Source of the DNA: Alphaproteobacteria bacterium
GTDB lineage: Bacteria; Pseudomonadota; Alphaproteobacteria; Reyranellales; Reyranellaceae
Assembly (NCBI GenBank): GCA_017307275.1
Contig: JAFKFK010000042.1
Location: 1 to 46,369 of the forward strand
Length of the DNA: 46,369 bases
Reading direction: 5' to 3'
Position numbers and translations under genes: made by a program. A model generated the notes under the pieces. The model was given only the letters and a program-made list of their open reading frames with translations, had not been told where the DNA came from and searched no databases. This document shows positions 1-7,885 of this stretch, piece after piece (positions within the stretch are counted from its first letter, which is position 1; the number at the start of each line of letters is the position of its first letter).

Positions 1-1261
1 TCTTCGAGAGCGTTGCACGGTCGACCAGCAGCTCTTCCTTGCGGGTGCCCGACTTGGTGATGTCGATCGCCGGGAAGGTGCGCTTGTCGGAAACCTTGCG
101 GTCCAGGATGATTTCGGAGTTACCGGTACCCTTGAACTCTTCGAAGATCACCTCGTCCATGCGGCTGCCGGTATCGATCAGCGCCGTGGCGATGATGGTG
201 AGCGAGCCACCTTCCTCGATATTGCGCGCCGCGCCGAAGAAGCGCTGGGGGCGCTGCAGGGCGTTGGCGTCGACACCGCCGGTCAGCACCTTGCCGGAGC
301 TGGGTACGACGGTGTTGTAGGCGCGGCCGAGGCGGGTGATCGAGTCGAGCAGGATCACCACGTCCTTCTTGTGCTCGACAAGGCGCTTCGCCTTCTCGAT
401 CACCATCTCGGCGACAGCGACGTGACGGCTGGCGGGCTCGTCGAAGGTCGAGCTCACGACCTCGCCCTTCACCGTGCGCTGCATGTCGGTCACTTCCTCA
501 GGCCGCTCGTCGACGAGCAGCACCATGAGGTAGACCTCGGGATTGTTGGCGGTGATGGCGTGCGCGATGTTCTGCAGCAGCACCGTCTTGCCGGTGCGCG
601 GCGGCGACACGATCAGCGCGCGCTGGCCCTTGCCGATCGGCGCGATCAAGTCGATCACGCGAGTCGAGATGTCGAGCTGCTGCTGCGGCGTGGTGCCGGC
701 CTTCTTGGTCAGCGTGCCGGTCCGGCGCGTGCCAACGCGGCCCGACGAGGTGGCGCGGGCACCGCCCACCGATTCTTCGGCAACGGCCGGCGCCATGGCG
801 GCCGCACCACCTTCGAGTTCAAGCTTCAGCTTCTCGTCGGGATAGAGCGGCGTCAGCGAGTCGAAGTTGATGCGATGGCGCAGCGCGTCCGGATCGTCGA
901 AGTTGATCTTGTTGATCTGCACCATGGCGAAGTAGCGCTCGCCATCCTTGGGCGCACGGATCTCGCCTTCGACGGTGTCGCCGGTGCGCAGGCCGAATTT
1001 GCGGACCTGGGTCGGGCTGACATAGATGTCGTCGGCGCCGGGCAGGTAATTGGCTTCCATCGAGCGCAGGTAGCCGAAGCCGTCGGGCAGCACCTCGATG
1101 GTGCCGACGCCGAAGATCGCCTGATCGGCGGCGGCGAGCTTCTGCAGGATGGCGAACATAAGCTCCTGGCGGCGCATCATCGCCGCACCCTCCACGCCCT
1201 GCTCTTCGGCAAAGGCCAGGAGTTCCGGAGGCTTCTTCTTCTTGAGGTCTTGGAGATTCAT
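1..1261 (-). CDS. rho: Transcription termination factor Rho (3' end off the window)
   Basis: Hexameric RNA helicase that ends transcription at untranslated, C-rich RNA. It starts at the ATG at 1261 (MNLQDLKKKKPPELL...), typical of the Rho N-terminal domain. The cold-shock-like RNA-binding domain follows, then the ATPase domain with Walker A SPPRTGKT, LLVDERPEEV, and the LLDSITRLGRAYN and LTGGVDANAL segments. The reading frame runs through position 1, so the last few dozen residues are missing. Odd: about 35 extra residues, rich in Ala, Gly, Thr and Ser, lie between the RNA-binding and ATPase domains (about residues 145-180, encoded near 665-820) compared with E. coli Rho. A consensus promoter sits 142-170 bp upstream, so rho is expressed separately from the genes before it. 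Identity is certain. Confidence 0.98.
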   Translation of the reverse strand, partial: MNLQDLKKKKPPELLAFAEEQGVEGAAMMRRQELMFAILQKLAAADQAIFGVGTIEVLPDGFGYLRSMEANYLPGADDIYVSPTQVRKFGLRTGDTVEGEIRAPKDGERYFAMVQINKINFDDPDALRHRINFDSLTPLYPDEKLKLELEGGAAAMAPAVAEESVGGARATSSGRVGTRRTGTLTKKAGTTPQQQLDISTRVIDLIAPIGKGQRALIVSPPRTGKTVLLQNIAHAITANNPEVYLMVLLVDERPEEVTDMQRTVKGEVVSSTFDEPASRHVAVAEMVIEKAKRLVEHKKDVVILLDSITRLGRAYNTVVPSSGKVLTGGVDANALQRPQRFFGAARNIEEGGSLTIIATALIDTGSRMDEVIFEEFKGTGNSEIILDRKVSDKRTFPAIDITKSGTRKEELLVDRATLSK

Positions 1262-1402
1262 TTGTCTTCAGTCTGGTGGGAAATGACGCACGCGCTTGCG
1301 TTGGCCGGGACGGCCAAACCTTGAAAACAGCGCTGTGTCGTACTGGTGGACCCCGTCGAATTACCGCCGGGGAGGCAGTGCCAGGGGCCCAAAGGTAACG
1401 TT

Positions 1403-1431
1403 TATATAGGGACGCACCCCAGCCCTGTCAA
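1403..1431 (-). promoter_or_regulatory. Sigma-70-type promoter of rho
   Basis: On the minus strand a perfect -35 TTGACA (1431-1426) is separated by 17 bp from a -10 TATATA (1408-1403). Transcription would start near 1396, giving rho a leader of about 135 nt, a place where Rho commonly regulates itself. The stop codon of the upstream cupin gene (1430-1428) lies inside the -35 hexamer. Confidence 0.8.
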
Positions 1432-1826
1432 AGCCCCGCCGTTGCCACCGGCCGGTGTTCGGTACCGGCCCCGGGGGTCACGAACAGGAGCTGGCCGGGT
1501 ACTTTCACGATGCCGCGATGCCAGGCGCCCTGGGGCACGACAAAGGTCTGGCCGGGGACGAGCGCCGTCCGCTGCTCGCCGGAGTCGGTCTCGATCACCA
1601 TCTCCATCTCGCCCGACAGCAGGGTCAGGATCTCCTCGCCGGCCGGATGGCGTTCCCAATGCGGCCAATCGCCGGACTGGTCGAAAATGCCCATCAGCCG
1701 CCCCCTGTGGAGCTCGCGGCGCTCATCGACCGTCGCCCAGAAGGCCTCGCCGCCTTCGACGACGGATGCCCGCTCGTCCGGTCGCAGATGGATGTAGGTC
1801 GCGTCGAGCGTAAAGACCTGGCTCAT
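1428..1826 (-). CDS. Small cupin-domain protein
   Basis: 132-residue single-domain cupin. Cupin motif 1 is seen as HWERHPAGEE followed by LLSGEM, and motif 2 as PQGAWHRG, so the usual metal-binding His/Glu set of the beta barrel is largely present. The substrate is unknown; small cupins like this are sugar, amino-acid or aromatic isomerases or dioxygenases, or serve as ligand-binding proteins. The ATG at 1826 overlaps the stop of the preceding dehydrogenase gene (ATGA), so the two are translationally coupled and probably act in the same pathway. Its stop codon lies in the rho promoter. Confidence 0.85.
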   Translation of the reverse strand: MSQVFTLDATYIHLRPDERASVVEGGEAFWATVDERRELHRGRLMGIFDQSGDWPHWERHPAGEEILTLLSGEMEMVIETDSGEQRTALVPGQTFVVPQGAWHRGIVKVPGQLLFVTPGAGTEHRPVATAGL

Positions 1827-2734
1827 GATTCCTCCTCTGCCAGCATCTCGGCATAGCGGAAGATCTCGGTATGGTCGGCGCCCTTGCCAAGCTTGCCGTC
1901 GGCCGCCGTCCAGTAGGACACGGCCTGCTGGAGGTTCGGCATGTTGAGCTTGAGGTGCTGGGCGACGTCGCCTGCGGTGCGCAGGTCCTTGGCCATCAAC
2001 GCCGTCGTGAAGCCCGCCGCGAAGGTGCGCGAGACCACGAACTGGCGGCCCTTCACGTCGGTCGCGTTGCTCTTGCCCGTCGAGCTGTTGAAGACATCGA
2101 CCATGGTGCCGGGATCGAGCCCGAAGGCCTCGCCCACCACCAGCGCTTCGCACATGGCGACCAAGCCCGCCGCGGAGAGATAGTTGTTCAACGCCTTGAG
2201 CGCATGGCCGGCACCGGCCGGCCCGCACAAGGTGATGGTCTTGCCCATGGCGCCGAACACCGGCCGCACGCGCTCCAGATCGGCCGCCGCGCCGCCCACC
2301 ATGATGCTGAGCGACCCGTCGACCGCACGCTTCACGCCGCCCGAGACCGGCGCATCGAGCAAGGCCACGCCACGACCGGCGAGGTCGCGCGCCAACTTTT
2401 GCGTATCGACGGGATTGGACGAACTCATGTCCATGACGAGGGCGCCAGCATCGAGGCCCTCGACGGCCGCGTCCCGGCCTTCGAGCACGGCCTGCCGCAC
2501 GATCTTGCCGTCCGGCAGCATGGTGATCAGCGCCGCAGCCCCCTGGGCCGCCGCCTTCGCCGATGCCGTGGCCAGCGCCGTGGGATGCGCGCCGACGAAA
2601 TCCGAGACGGCCTTCTGCGAGACATCGAACACACGCAGCGTGAAGCCCGCTTCGACGAGGCGCTTTGCCATCGGGCGCCCCATCATGCCGAGACCGATGA
2701 AGGCAATGGTGGCGGGAGGCGTGAGCGTCGTCAT
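1823..2734 (-). CDS. 3-hydroxyisobutyrate dehydrogenase family NAD(P)-dependent oxidoreductase
   Basis: 303-residue beta-hydroxyacid dehydrogenase. The N-terminal Rossmann motif is FIGLGMMGRPMA; then come MDMSSSNP, the substrate-binding segment DAPVSGG, and the helix with the catalytic lysine (HALKALNNYL). Family members oxidise 3-hydroxyisobutyrate, tartronate semialdehyde or related short hydroxyacids with NAD(P)+. Length is normal. It is co-directional with the CMD-family gene upstream (125 bp gap with no evident promoter) and overlaps the cupin gene by 4 bp. The substrate cannot be set from sequence; valine catabolism and glyoxylate metabolism are both possible. Confidence 0.9.
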   Translation of the reverse strand: MTTLTPPATIAFIGLGMMGRPMAKRLVEAGFTLRVFDVSQKAVSDFVGAHPTALATASAKAAAQGAAALITMLPDGKIVRQAVLEGRDAAVEGLDAGALVMDMSSSNPVDTQKLARDLAGRGVALLDAPVSGGVKRAVDGSLSIMVGGAAADLERVRPVFGAMGKTITLCGPAGAGHALKALNNYLSAAGLVAMCEALVVGEAFGLDPGTMVDVFNSSTGKSNATDVKGRQFVVSRTFAAGFTTALMAKDLRTAGDVAQHLKLNMPNLQQAVSYWTAADGKLGKGADHTEIFRYAEMLAEEES

Positions 2735-2859
2735 GGTTCTATCCCCGAAGTGAAGTCGTATTCATAGAGTGGCAGCAGGCGGCCGGAAATGGCGTCGGAC
2801 AGTACGTTTCGCACGAACCGCCCACCATATCCGAGCCGGCCTGACGCCCCACCGATTGC

Positions 2860-3309
2860 TCAGACGCCGCGTTCCTTGAAGACGTCGCGCGCCGTCTTGA
2901 AGGCGTCGAGGCTTGCGGGAATGCCGCAATAGATCGCGACCTGGAGGAAGATCTCCTTGATCTCGTCCTTGGTCAGGCCGTTGTTCAGCGCACCGTTGAT
3001 GTGGAGCTTGAGCTCGGGCCCACGATTGAGTGCCGCCAGCATCGCGAGGTTCAGCATCGAGCGCGTCTTCTTCGGCAGGCCCGGACGCGTCCAGACATAG
3101 CCCCAGCAATACTCGGTCGTGACATCCTGGAACGACATCATGAAGTCGTCGGCGCCGGCCATCGAATTGTCGACGTAGCCAGCACCCAGCACGGCCTTAC
3201 GGACCTTCATGCCTTCGTCGTAGAGCTTCTTGTTGCGCGGGCTCGGCTTGGCCTTTGTCGCTTTGCTCTTTGCCTTGGTTCCAGCCTTAGCCTTGGTCGC
3301 CTTTGCCAT
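2860..3309 (-). CDS. Carboxymuconolactone decarboxylase family protein
   Basis: 149 residues. After a Lys/Ala-rich tail of about 28 residues comes a PcaC-like all-helical CMD domain: Y-D-E-G near the N-terminus, then the LKLHINGALNNGLTKDEI core and IPASLDAFKTARDVF. PcaC-type members decarboxylate 4-carboxymuconolactone in the protocatechuate pathway; the AhpD-type CxxC is absent, so a peroxidase role is unlikely. The start at 3309 is set by a strong GGAGGAA ribosome binding site; a longer upstream frame has none. It lies 35 bp after the Rrf2 regulator gene. No other beta-ketoadipate gene is in the window, so the exact role is open. The basic tail is unusual for the family. Confidence 0.82.
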   Translation of the reverse strand: MAKATKAKAGTKAKSKATKAKPSPRNKKLYDEGMKVRKAVLGAGYVDNSMAGADDFMMSFQDVTTEYCWGYVWTRPGLPKKTRSMLNLAMLAALNRGPELKLHINGALNNGLTKDEIKEIFLQVAIYCGIPASLDAFKTARDVFKERGV

Positions 3310-3344
3310 CTCTGTTCCTCCGGATGATACCAGAGGGCTGTATA

Positions 3345-3803
3345 TCAGACGGAAGCGTGATCGGCGTGCGCCTCTGGCGAAACATCGAGGCCCTTGGCAT
3401 GGGCGCGCTGGCAGAGATCGTCGATAGTGATGTTGTCGAGCTGGGACATCATCTCTTCGCGCAGCTTCTCCCACAACGGCCAGACGACCTCGTGGGCGAG
3501 CGGCGAACCGATCGATGGATCGCTGGGTTCAGTCTCGACTTCGAGATTGCGCACCACCCGCACCACTTCGCCGAGCGTGATGTTCACCCTGTCGCGGCCC
3601 AGGCGGTAGCCGCCGCGCGGACCTCGCTTGCCGTTCAGGATGCCGGCCCGCACCAGATGCTGTAGCACCTGCTCGAGATAGCGTTTGGGAATGCGCTGGC
3701 GTTCGGTGATATCGCCGCTGCGCACGGGATGCTCGCCGACATGGAACGCCACATCGAGGACAGCCTCGATCGCAAACATCGTCTTCTTGCTGAGGCGAGG
3801 CAT
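3345..3803 (-). CDS. Rrf2 family transcriptional regulator
   Basis: 152-residue winged-helix regulator of the Rrf2/IscR family. It begins MPRLSKKTMFAIEAVLDVAF, has the recognition region IPKRYLEQVLQHL and the wing GKRGPRGGYRLGR. Only one cysteine is present (in DLCQRAHA), so the three-cysteine Fe-S site of IscR/NsrR is missing and this member probably senses something other than a [2Fe-2S] cluster, or needs a partner. It lies 19 bp downstream of dut and 35 bp upstream of the CMD gene. It probably controls the three metabolic genes that follow; that is inference from position. Confidence 0.88.
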   Translation of the reverse strand: MPRLSKKTMFAIEAVLDVAFHVGEHPVRSGDITERQRIPKRYLEQVLQHLVRAGILNGKRGPRGGYRLGRDRVNITLGEVVRVVRNLEVETEPSDPSIGSPLAHEVVWPLWEKLREEMMSQLDNITIDDLCQRAHAKGLDVSPEAHADHASV

Positions 3804-3822
3804 TGCCGTTCCCGTCCCCCTC

Positions 3823-4317
3823 TCAAGCGCGCTTGGCCGACCCGGCCGCTACTCCTGCACCTACGCCCGTAGAACCGAAGCCCCCCACCCCGCGGGCCGT
3901 CTCGTCGAGGCTTGCGACCTCTCGCCAGGCGGCACGCGCATGACGCGCAATGACCATCTGAGCAATTCGCATGCCGCGTTCGATCCTGAACGGCTCCTTG
4001 CCGAGATTGATCAGGATGACGCCGACCTCGCCGCGATAATCCGCGTCGATCGTGCCGGGGGCATTGGCGACCGTCACGCCATGCTTGGCGGCAAGACCGG
4101 ACCGCGGCCTGACCTGGGCCTCAAAGCCCACGGGCAGGGCGATCGAAATGCCGGTTGGTACAATCCGCCGCTCCAGCGACGCCAGCTCGATCGGCTGGTC
4201 GATGGCGGCGAGCAGGTCGGCGCCGGCAGCAGCGGAAGTCGCATAGTCGGGAAGCGGCAGGTCGCGCGCGTGGGCGAGACGGACAATCTCGATCTCGATG
4301 CTCTCCACGCCCTTCAT
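3823..4317 (-). CDS. dut: Deoxyuridine 5'-triphosphate nucleotidohydrolase (dUTPase)
   Basis: Hydrolyses dUTP to dUMP and pyrophosphate, keeping uracil out of DNA and supplying thymidylate synthesis; acts as a cytosolic trimer. All five family motifs are visible: AGADLLAA, PRSGLAAKHG, NAPGTIDADYRGE, ERGMRIAQMVI and the C-terminal RGVGGFGSTG. The 164 residues include a short extra Gly/Ala tail. It follows coaBC by 30 bp, an order common in alphaproteobacteria. Confidence 0.97.
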   Translation of the reverse strand: MKGVESIEIEIVRLAHARDLPLPDYATSAAAGADLLAAIDQPIELASLERRIVPTGISIALPVGFEAQVRPRSGLAAKHGVTVANAPGTIDADYRGEVGVILINLGKEPFRIERGMRIAQMVIARHARAAWREVASLDETARGVGGFGSTGVGAGVAAGSAKRA

Positions 4318-4347
4318 ACGTTAGTCTCCCCTGTCCTCATTACGGCG

Positions 4348-5574
4348 TCACTCCGCTGCCTGCGCCTTGGGCGGCTGCCCGAAATGCAAGGCGATGCGCC
4401 CGGCCAACCGAAGGGCCACCTCATCCTTGGCAAGCGTCGGCCAATCCTCGACGCCCTTGGCGCTGATCAGATGCACAGTATTGCGCTCCCCGCCAAAGGT
4501 GCCCTTGGCCGGCGATACGTCGTTAGCCACGATCCAGTCGCAGCCCTTGCGCGTGCGCTTCTCGACGGCGTTGGCAACCACATCCTCGGTTTCGGCGGCA
4601 AAGCCCACGACCAGCGCCGGCCGCTTGGGGCCGGGCTTCGACAGGGTCGCCAGGATATCGGGGTTCGGTGCCAGCTCAAGCGCCGGCGGCTGTGCGCCCG
4701 CCTTCTTCTTGATCTTGGCGGTGGCAGGCTTGGCGGCCTTCCAGTCGGCCACGGCAGCCGCACAGACGGCAACGTCAACGGCACCAGCCGCCAGACAGGC
4801 CGCCAGCATCTGATCGGCCGAATCCACGCGCACGATGCGCACGCCCGCCGGGTCAGGCACGACAACGGGACCGCTCACCAGGGTGACGTCGGCCCCAAGC
4901 TGGGCCAGCGCGTGGGCGATGGCATGGCCCTGCTTGCCCGAGGAATGGTTGGAGATGTAGCGCACCGGATCGAGCGCCTCGCGGGTCGGCCCCGAGGTGA
5001 CGAGCGCACGCCTGCCGGCAAGCGGCTTCTCGCTCGTCAGCGCCGCCTCGATCGCTGCGACGATCTCGAGCGGCTCGGACATACGGCCCGGCCCGAATTC
5101 GTTGCAGGCCATGGCGCCTTCGTTGGGCCCCACGAAAGTGACGCCGCGCTTCTTCAGCGTCTCGACATTGGCCACGGTGGCGGCATGCGTCCACATGCGC
5201 ACGTTCATCGCCGGCGCGGCCAGCACGGGCTTGTCGGTGGCCAGCAGGACGGTGGCGGCGAGATCGTCGGCCATGCCGGCAGCCATGCGCGCCAGGATGT
5301 TCGCCGTCGCTGGTGCAACGACGAGCAGGTCGGCATCGCGCGAGAGCTGGATATGGCCCATCTCGCTCTCGTCGGTCAGCGAGAACATGTCGCTATAGAC
5401 CTTGTCCTCGGTCAGGGCCTGCAGCGAGAGGGGCGTCACGAACTTCGCGCCGGCCTCGGTCAGAACGCAACGCACCGACGCGCCACGCTCCCGCAGCCGT
5501 CTGATCAGGTCCAACGACTTGAACGCCGCGATACCCCCCGCGACGACCAATAGGATGCGCTTATCATGCAACAT
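4348..5574 (-). CDS. coaBC: Bifunctional phosphopantothenoylcysteine decarboxylase / phosphopantothenate-cysteine ligase
   Basis: Two consecutive steps of coenzyme A synthesis in one cytosolic protein of 408 residues. The N-terminal CoaC half is an FMN-dependent decarboxylase with VVAGGIAAFKS at the flavin site, the PAMN motif, and NEFGPGRMSEP near its end. The CoaB half starts at about residue 190 with VTSGPTREALDPVRYISN and carries the NPDIL and VGFAAETED segments. Length is normal. It is 13 bp downstream of the TauE-like gene and 30 bp upstream of dut, so co-transcription is likely. Confidence 0.97.
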   Translation of the reverse strand: MLHDKRILLVVAGGIAAFKSLDLIRRLRERGASVRCVLTEAGAKFVTPLSLQALTEDKVYSDMFSLTDESEMGHIQLSRDADLLVVAPATANILARMAAGMADDLAATVLLATDKPVLAAPAMNVRMWTHAATVANVETLKKRGVTFVGPNEGAMACNEFGPGRMSEPLEIVAAIEAALTSEKPLAGRRALVTSGPTREALDPVRYISNHSSGKQGHAIAHALAQLGADVTLVSGPVVVPDPAGVRIVRVDSADQMLAACLAAGAVDVAVCAAAVADWKAAKPATAKIKKKAGAQPPALELAPNPDILATLSKPGPKRPALVVGFAAETEDVVANAVEKRTRKGCDWIVANDVSPAKGTFGGERNTVHLISAKGVEDWPTLAKDEVALRLAGRIALHFGQPPKAQAAE

Positions 5575-5587
5575 GCCGATAAGATTA

Positions 5588-6328
5588 TCACAAGAGCTGG
5601 GTGGCGAAAGTGTACAGCCCCGTTAGCAGGAGCGCCCAGAAGACGGCCAGGCGGAATTGTTCGACCGAAAGCCGGGAGCGAATCTGCTGGCCGAGCCACA
5701 TCCCGGCTACCGCCGGACCGACGGCTGCCGCGGAAACAAGGGCGCGAGGGCCATCGAGCAGGCCGAAGAACAGCAGCGAGGCGGTCAGCGCAAAGGAGGT
5801 AGCGCAAAGGACCACGCCTAGGGTCTGCACCAGCTCCGACGGCTTGATGTCGAGCCCCTGTAGATAGGGCATCAGCGGCACCACCGGGACGCCGACCAGA
5901 CCGGCAATGAAACCCGACACGGTACCGATCACCGGCGCCAGCGGCCTTTCGAGGTCGGCATGGATATGCAGCCGGATACGGAACAGGCCGAGCGTGCTGT
6001 AGGCGACGAGCACGGCCCCCAGCACCAGAAAGGCCCACTTGGGACCCTTCTGGCCGACCAGCCAGACCGTCAGGTAGAGGACCACCGCGAGCGGCACGAT
6101 GAGCGGCCACTGGCGTCGCACGATCACCTTGAACTTGCCGCCGACCGAGGCCTGCCAGATGTTGGTGAAGATGGTCGGCAGCGAGATCAGCGCAATCGCT
6201 TCGGGCAGCGGCAGGTAGAGCGACATCAACGCGATCGAGATCGCCGGCAAGCCCAGTCCGACCAGCCCTTTGACTGTCCCGGCCAGCAGAAAAACGGCGA
6301 GGCCGACGGCGATATCGATGGGAGACAT
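5588..6328 (-). CDS. TauE/SafE family sulfite/organosulfonate exporter-like permease
   Basis: 246-residue polytopic inner-membrane protein with about eight hydrophobic segments and the TauE/SafE hallmarks GTVKGLVGLGLP near the N-terminus and GFIAGLVGVPVVP at mid-protein. Members are proposed anion exporters (sulfite, sulfoacetate) or importers. It sits between ubiB and coaBC, which are usually direct neighbours, so it looks like an insertion into an old block. Spacing (33 bp after ubiB, 13 bp before coaBC) suggests it is co-transcribed. Substrate unknown. Confidence 0.88.
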   Translation of the reverse strand: MSPIDIAVGLAVFLLAGTVKGLVGLGLPAISIALMSLYLPLPEAIALISLPTIFTNIWQASVGGKFKVIVRRQWPLIVPLAVVLYLTVWLVGQKGPKWAFLVLGAVLVAYSTLGLFRIRLHIHADLERPLAPVIGTVSGFIAGLVGVPVVPLMPYLQGLDIKPSELVQTLGVVLCATSFALTASLLFFGLLDGPRALVSAAAVGPAVAGMWLGQQIRSRLSVEQFRLAVFWALLLTGLYTFATQLL

Positions 6329-6361
6329 TCGGTCAGCTCTTCGCCAGGCGTGGGCCCAGGC

Positions 6362-7885
6362 TCAATCCCACCAGGCCGCGATGGCGGCGATCAGGGCGAG
6401 GATGGCCACGACTTCGGCGAAAGCCGGTCGCCAGCGGCCGGCCGATGGCGCATCGGCAGCATCGCGCTCGGCCTTGCGGCGTTCATGCTCGGCGACGAGA
6501 AGCAGGCTGTCGATCAGGCGCGGCATACGGCGCAGGCCTTGCGTCAGGTCCTCCACGGCGCGGCCGACAGTGGCGCGCGGACCGAAATGCGTGACCATCC
6601 AATCCTCGATCAGCGGCCGCGCCAGTTCCCAGATGTTGACGTGCGGGTTGAGCTTGGTGCCCATGCCCTCGGCCATCAGCATCGTTTTCTGCAGCAGCAG
6701 GAGCTGCGGCTGGGCGCTCATCTCGAACTGCTCGGTGACGCGCAGCATCTGCGCGAGCAGCCGCGCGATCGAAATCTCATGGCTCGGCTTGCCGAAGATC
6801 GGCTCGCCGATCGACCGGCAGGCCTGGGCAAAGGTTTCGACCGACTGGTCGGGCGGCACGTAGCCCGCGCGGAACTGAACCTCGGCTACGGCGCGATAGT
6901 CGCGGCGCAGGAAGGCGACCAGCAGCTCGGCAAGATAGCCCCGCGTATCCTCGTCGACCCGGCCCATGATGCCGAAGTCGACCGGTACGATGCGGCCCTC
7001 GCGATCGACGAAGGCGTTGCCGCCGTGCATGTCGGCATGGAAGAAGCCGTCGCGGAACACCTGATAGAAGAAGGCCTCGGCGCACTTCTTCATGACGAGG
7101 TCGGGATCGTGACCTGCGGCGATGATGGCGTCGCGATCGCCGATGGGCGTGCCGTCGACCCGCTCCTGCGTCATGACCCGCTCGGCGGTGCGGTCCCAAT
7201 CGATCTTCGGCGCGCGGTAATCGGGATTGTCGGCGAAATTCTCGCCCAGTTCCTCGGCGGCCGCCGCTTCCATGCGCAGGTCCATCTCGAGCCGCACCAC
7301 GTCGGCGAAGGCCCGCACCGAGTCGACCGGCTTCAGCCGGCGAAACCGTGGCTGGGTGCGTTCGACCAGCTCGGCCATCCAGTAGAAGAGGTCGAGGTCA
7401 CGCTCGAAGGCTTTCTCGATGCCGGGCCGCAGGACCTTGACGGCGACGTCGCGCCCATCGGTCGTGACGGCAAAATGCACCTGGGCAATCGAGGCCGCGG
7501 CTACCGGCTCGTCCTCGAAACTCGAGAAGATCGCGTCGACAGGCTGGCCGAGCTCGGCCTCGATGATGCGGCGGGCTTCGGCGCCCGAGAAGGCCGGCAA
7601 ATGATCCTGCAATCGCGCGAGATCGGCGGCGACCTCTTCACTCAGCAGATCGGCGCGAGTCGACAGCGCCTGGCCGAGCTTGATGAAGGACGGCCCCATC
7701 TCCTGCAGCGCCTCCGCCAGGCGCTCGCCCGGCCGCCGCGAATCACGCCGCAACGCAAAGAGCCGCGCCCAGGCGATCAGCGCCGGCGCGATGCCGAGCG
7801 TTTCCAGCGGAAAGAGCGCATCGTGGCGGGCGAAGCGCAGCGCCATGCGCAGCAGGCGCCAGCCGTTGCGAAGAGCACGGAACAT
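6362..7885 (-). CDS. ubiB: UbiB, ABC1-type atypical kinase/ATPase for ubiquinone synthesis
   Basis: 507-residue membrane-bound atypical kinase that supports the hydroxylation stage of ubiquinone assembly, probably by extracting lipid intermediates. Visible ABC1 motifs: FIKLGQALSTR (KxGQ), the Ala-rich loop AAASIAQVH, VAVKVLRPG, HADMHGGN, and DFGIMGR in place of a normal activation loop. The C-terminus holds a hydrophobic segment (VVAILALIAAIAAWW). The start codon follows the ubiE stop codon directly, with no gap, so the two are translationally coupled. Confidence 0.96.
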   Translation of the reverse strand: MFRALRNGWRLLRMALRFARHDALFPLETLGIAPALIAWARLFALRRDSRRPGERLAEALQEMGPSFIKLGQALSTRADLLSEEVAADLARLQDHLPAFSGAEARRIIEAELGQPVDAIFSSFEDEPVAAASIAQVHFAVTTDGRDVAVKVLRPGIEKAFERDLDLFYWMAELVERTQPRFRRLKPVDSVRAFADVVRLEMDLRMEAAAAEELGENFADNPDYRAPKIDWDRTAERVMTQERVDGTPIGDRDAIIAAGHDPDLVMKKCAEAFFYQVFRDGFFHADMHGGNAFVDREGRIVPVDFGIMGRVDEDTRGYLAELLVAFLRRDYRAVAEVQFRAGYVPPDQSVETFAQACRSIGEPIFGKPSHEISIARLLAQMLRVTEQFEMSAQPQLLLLQKTMLMAEGMGTKLNPHVNIWELARPLIEDWMVTHFGPRATVGRAVEDLTQGLRRMPRLIDSLLLVAEHERRKAERDAADAPSAGRWRPAFAEVVAILALIAAIAAWWD

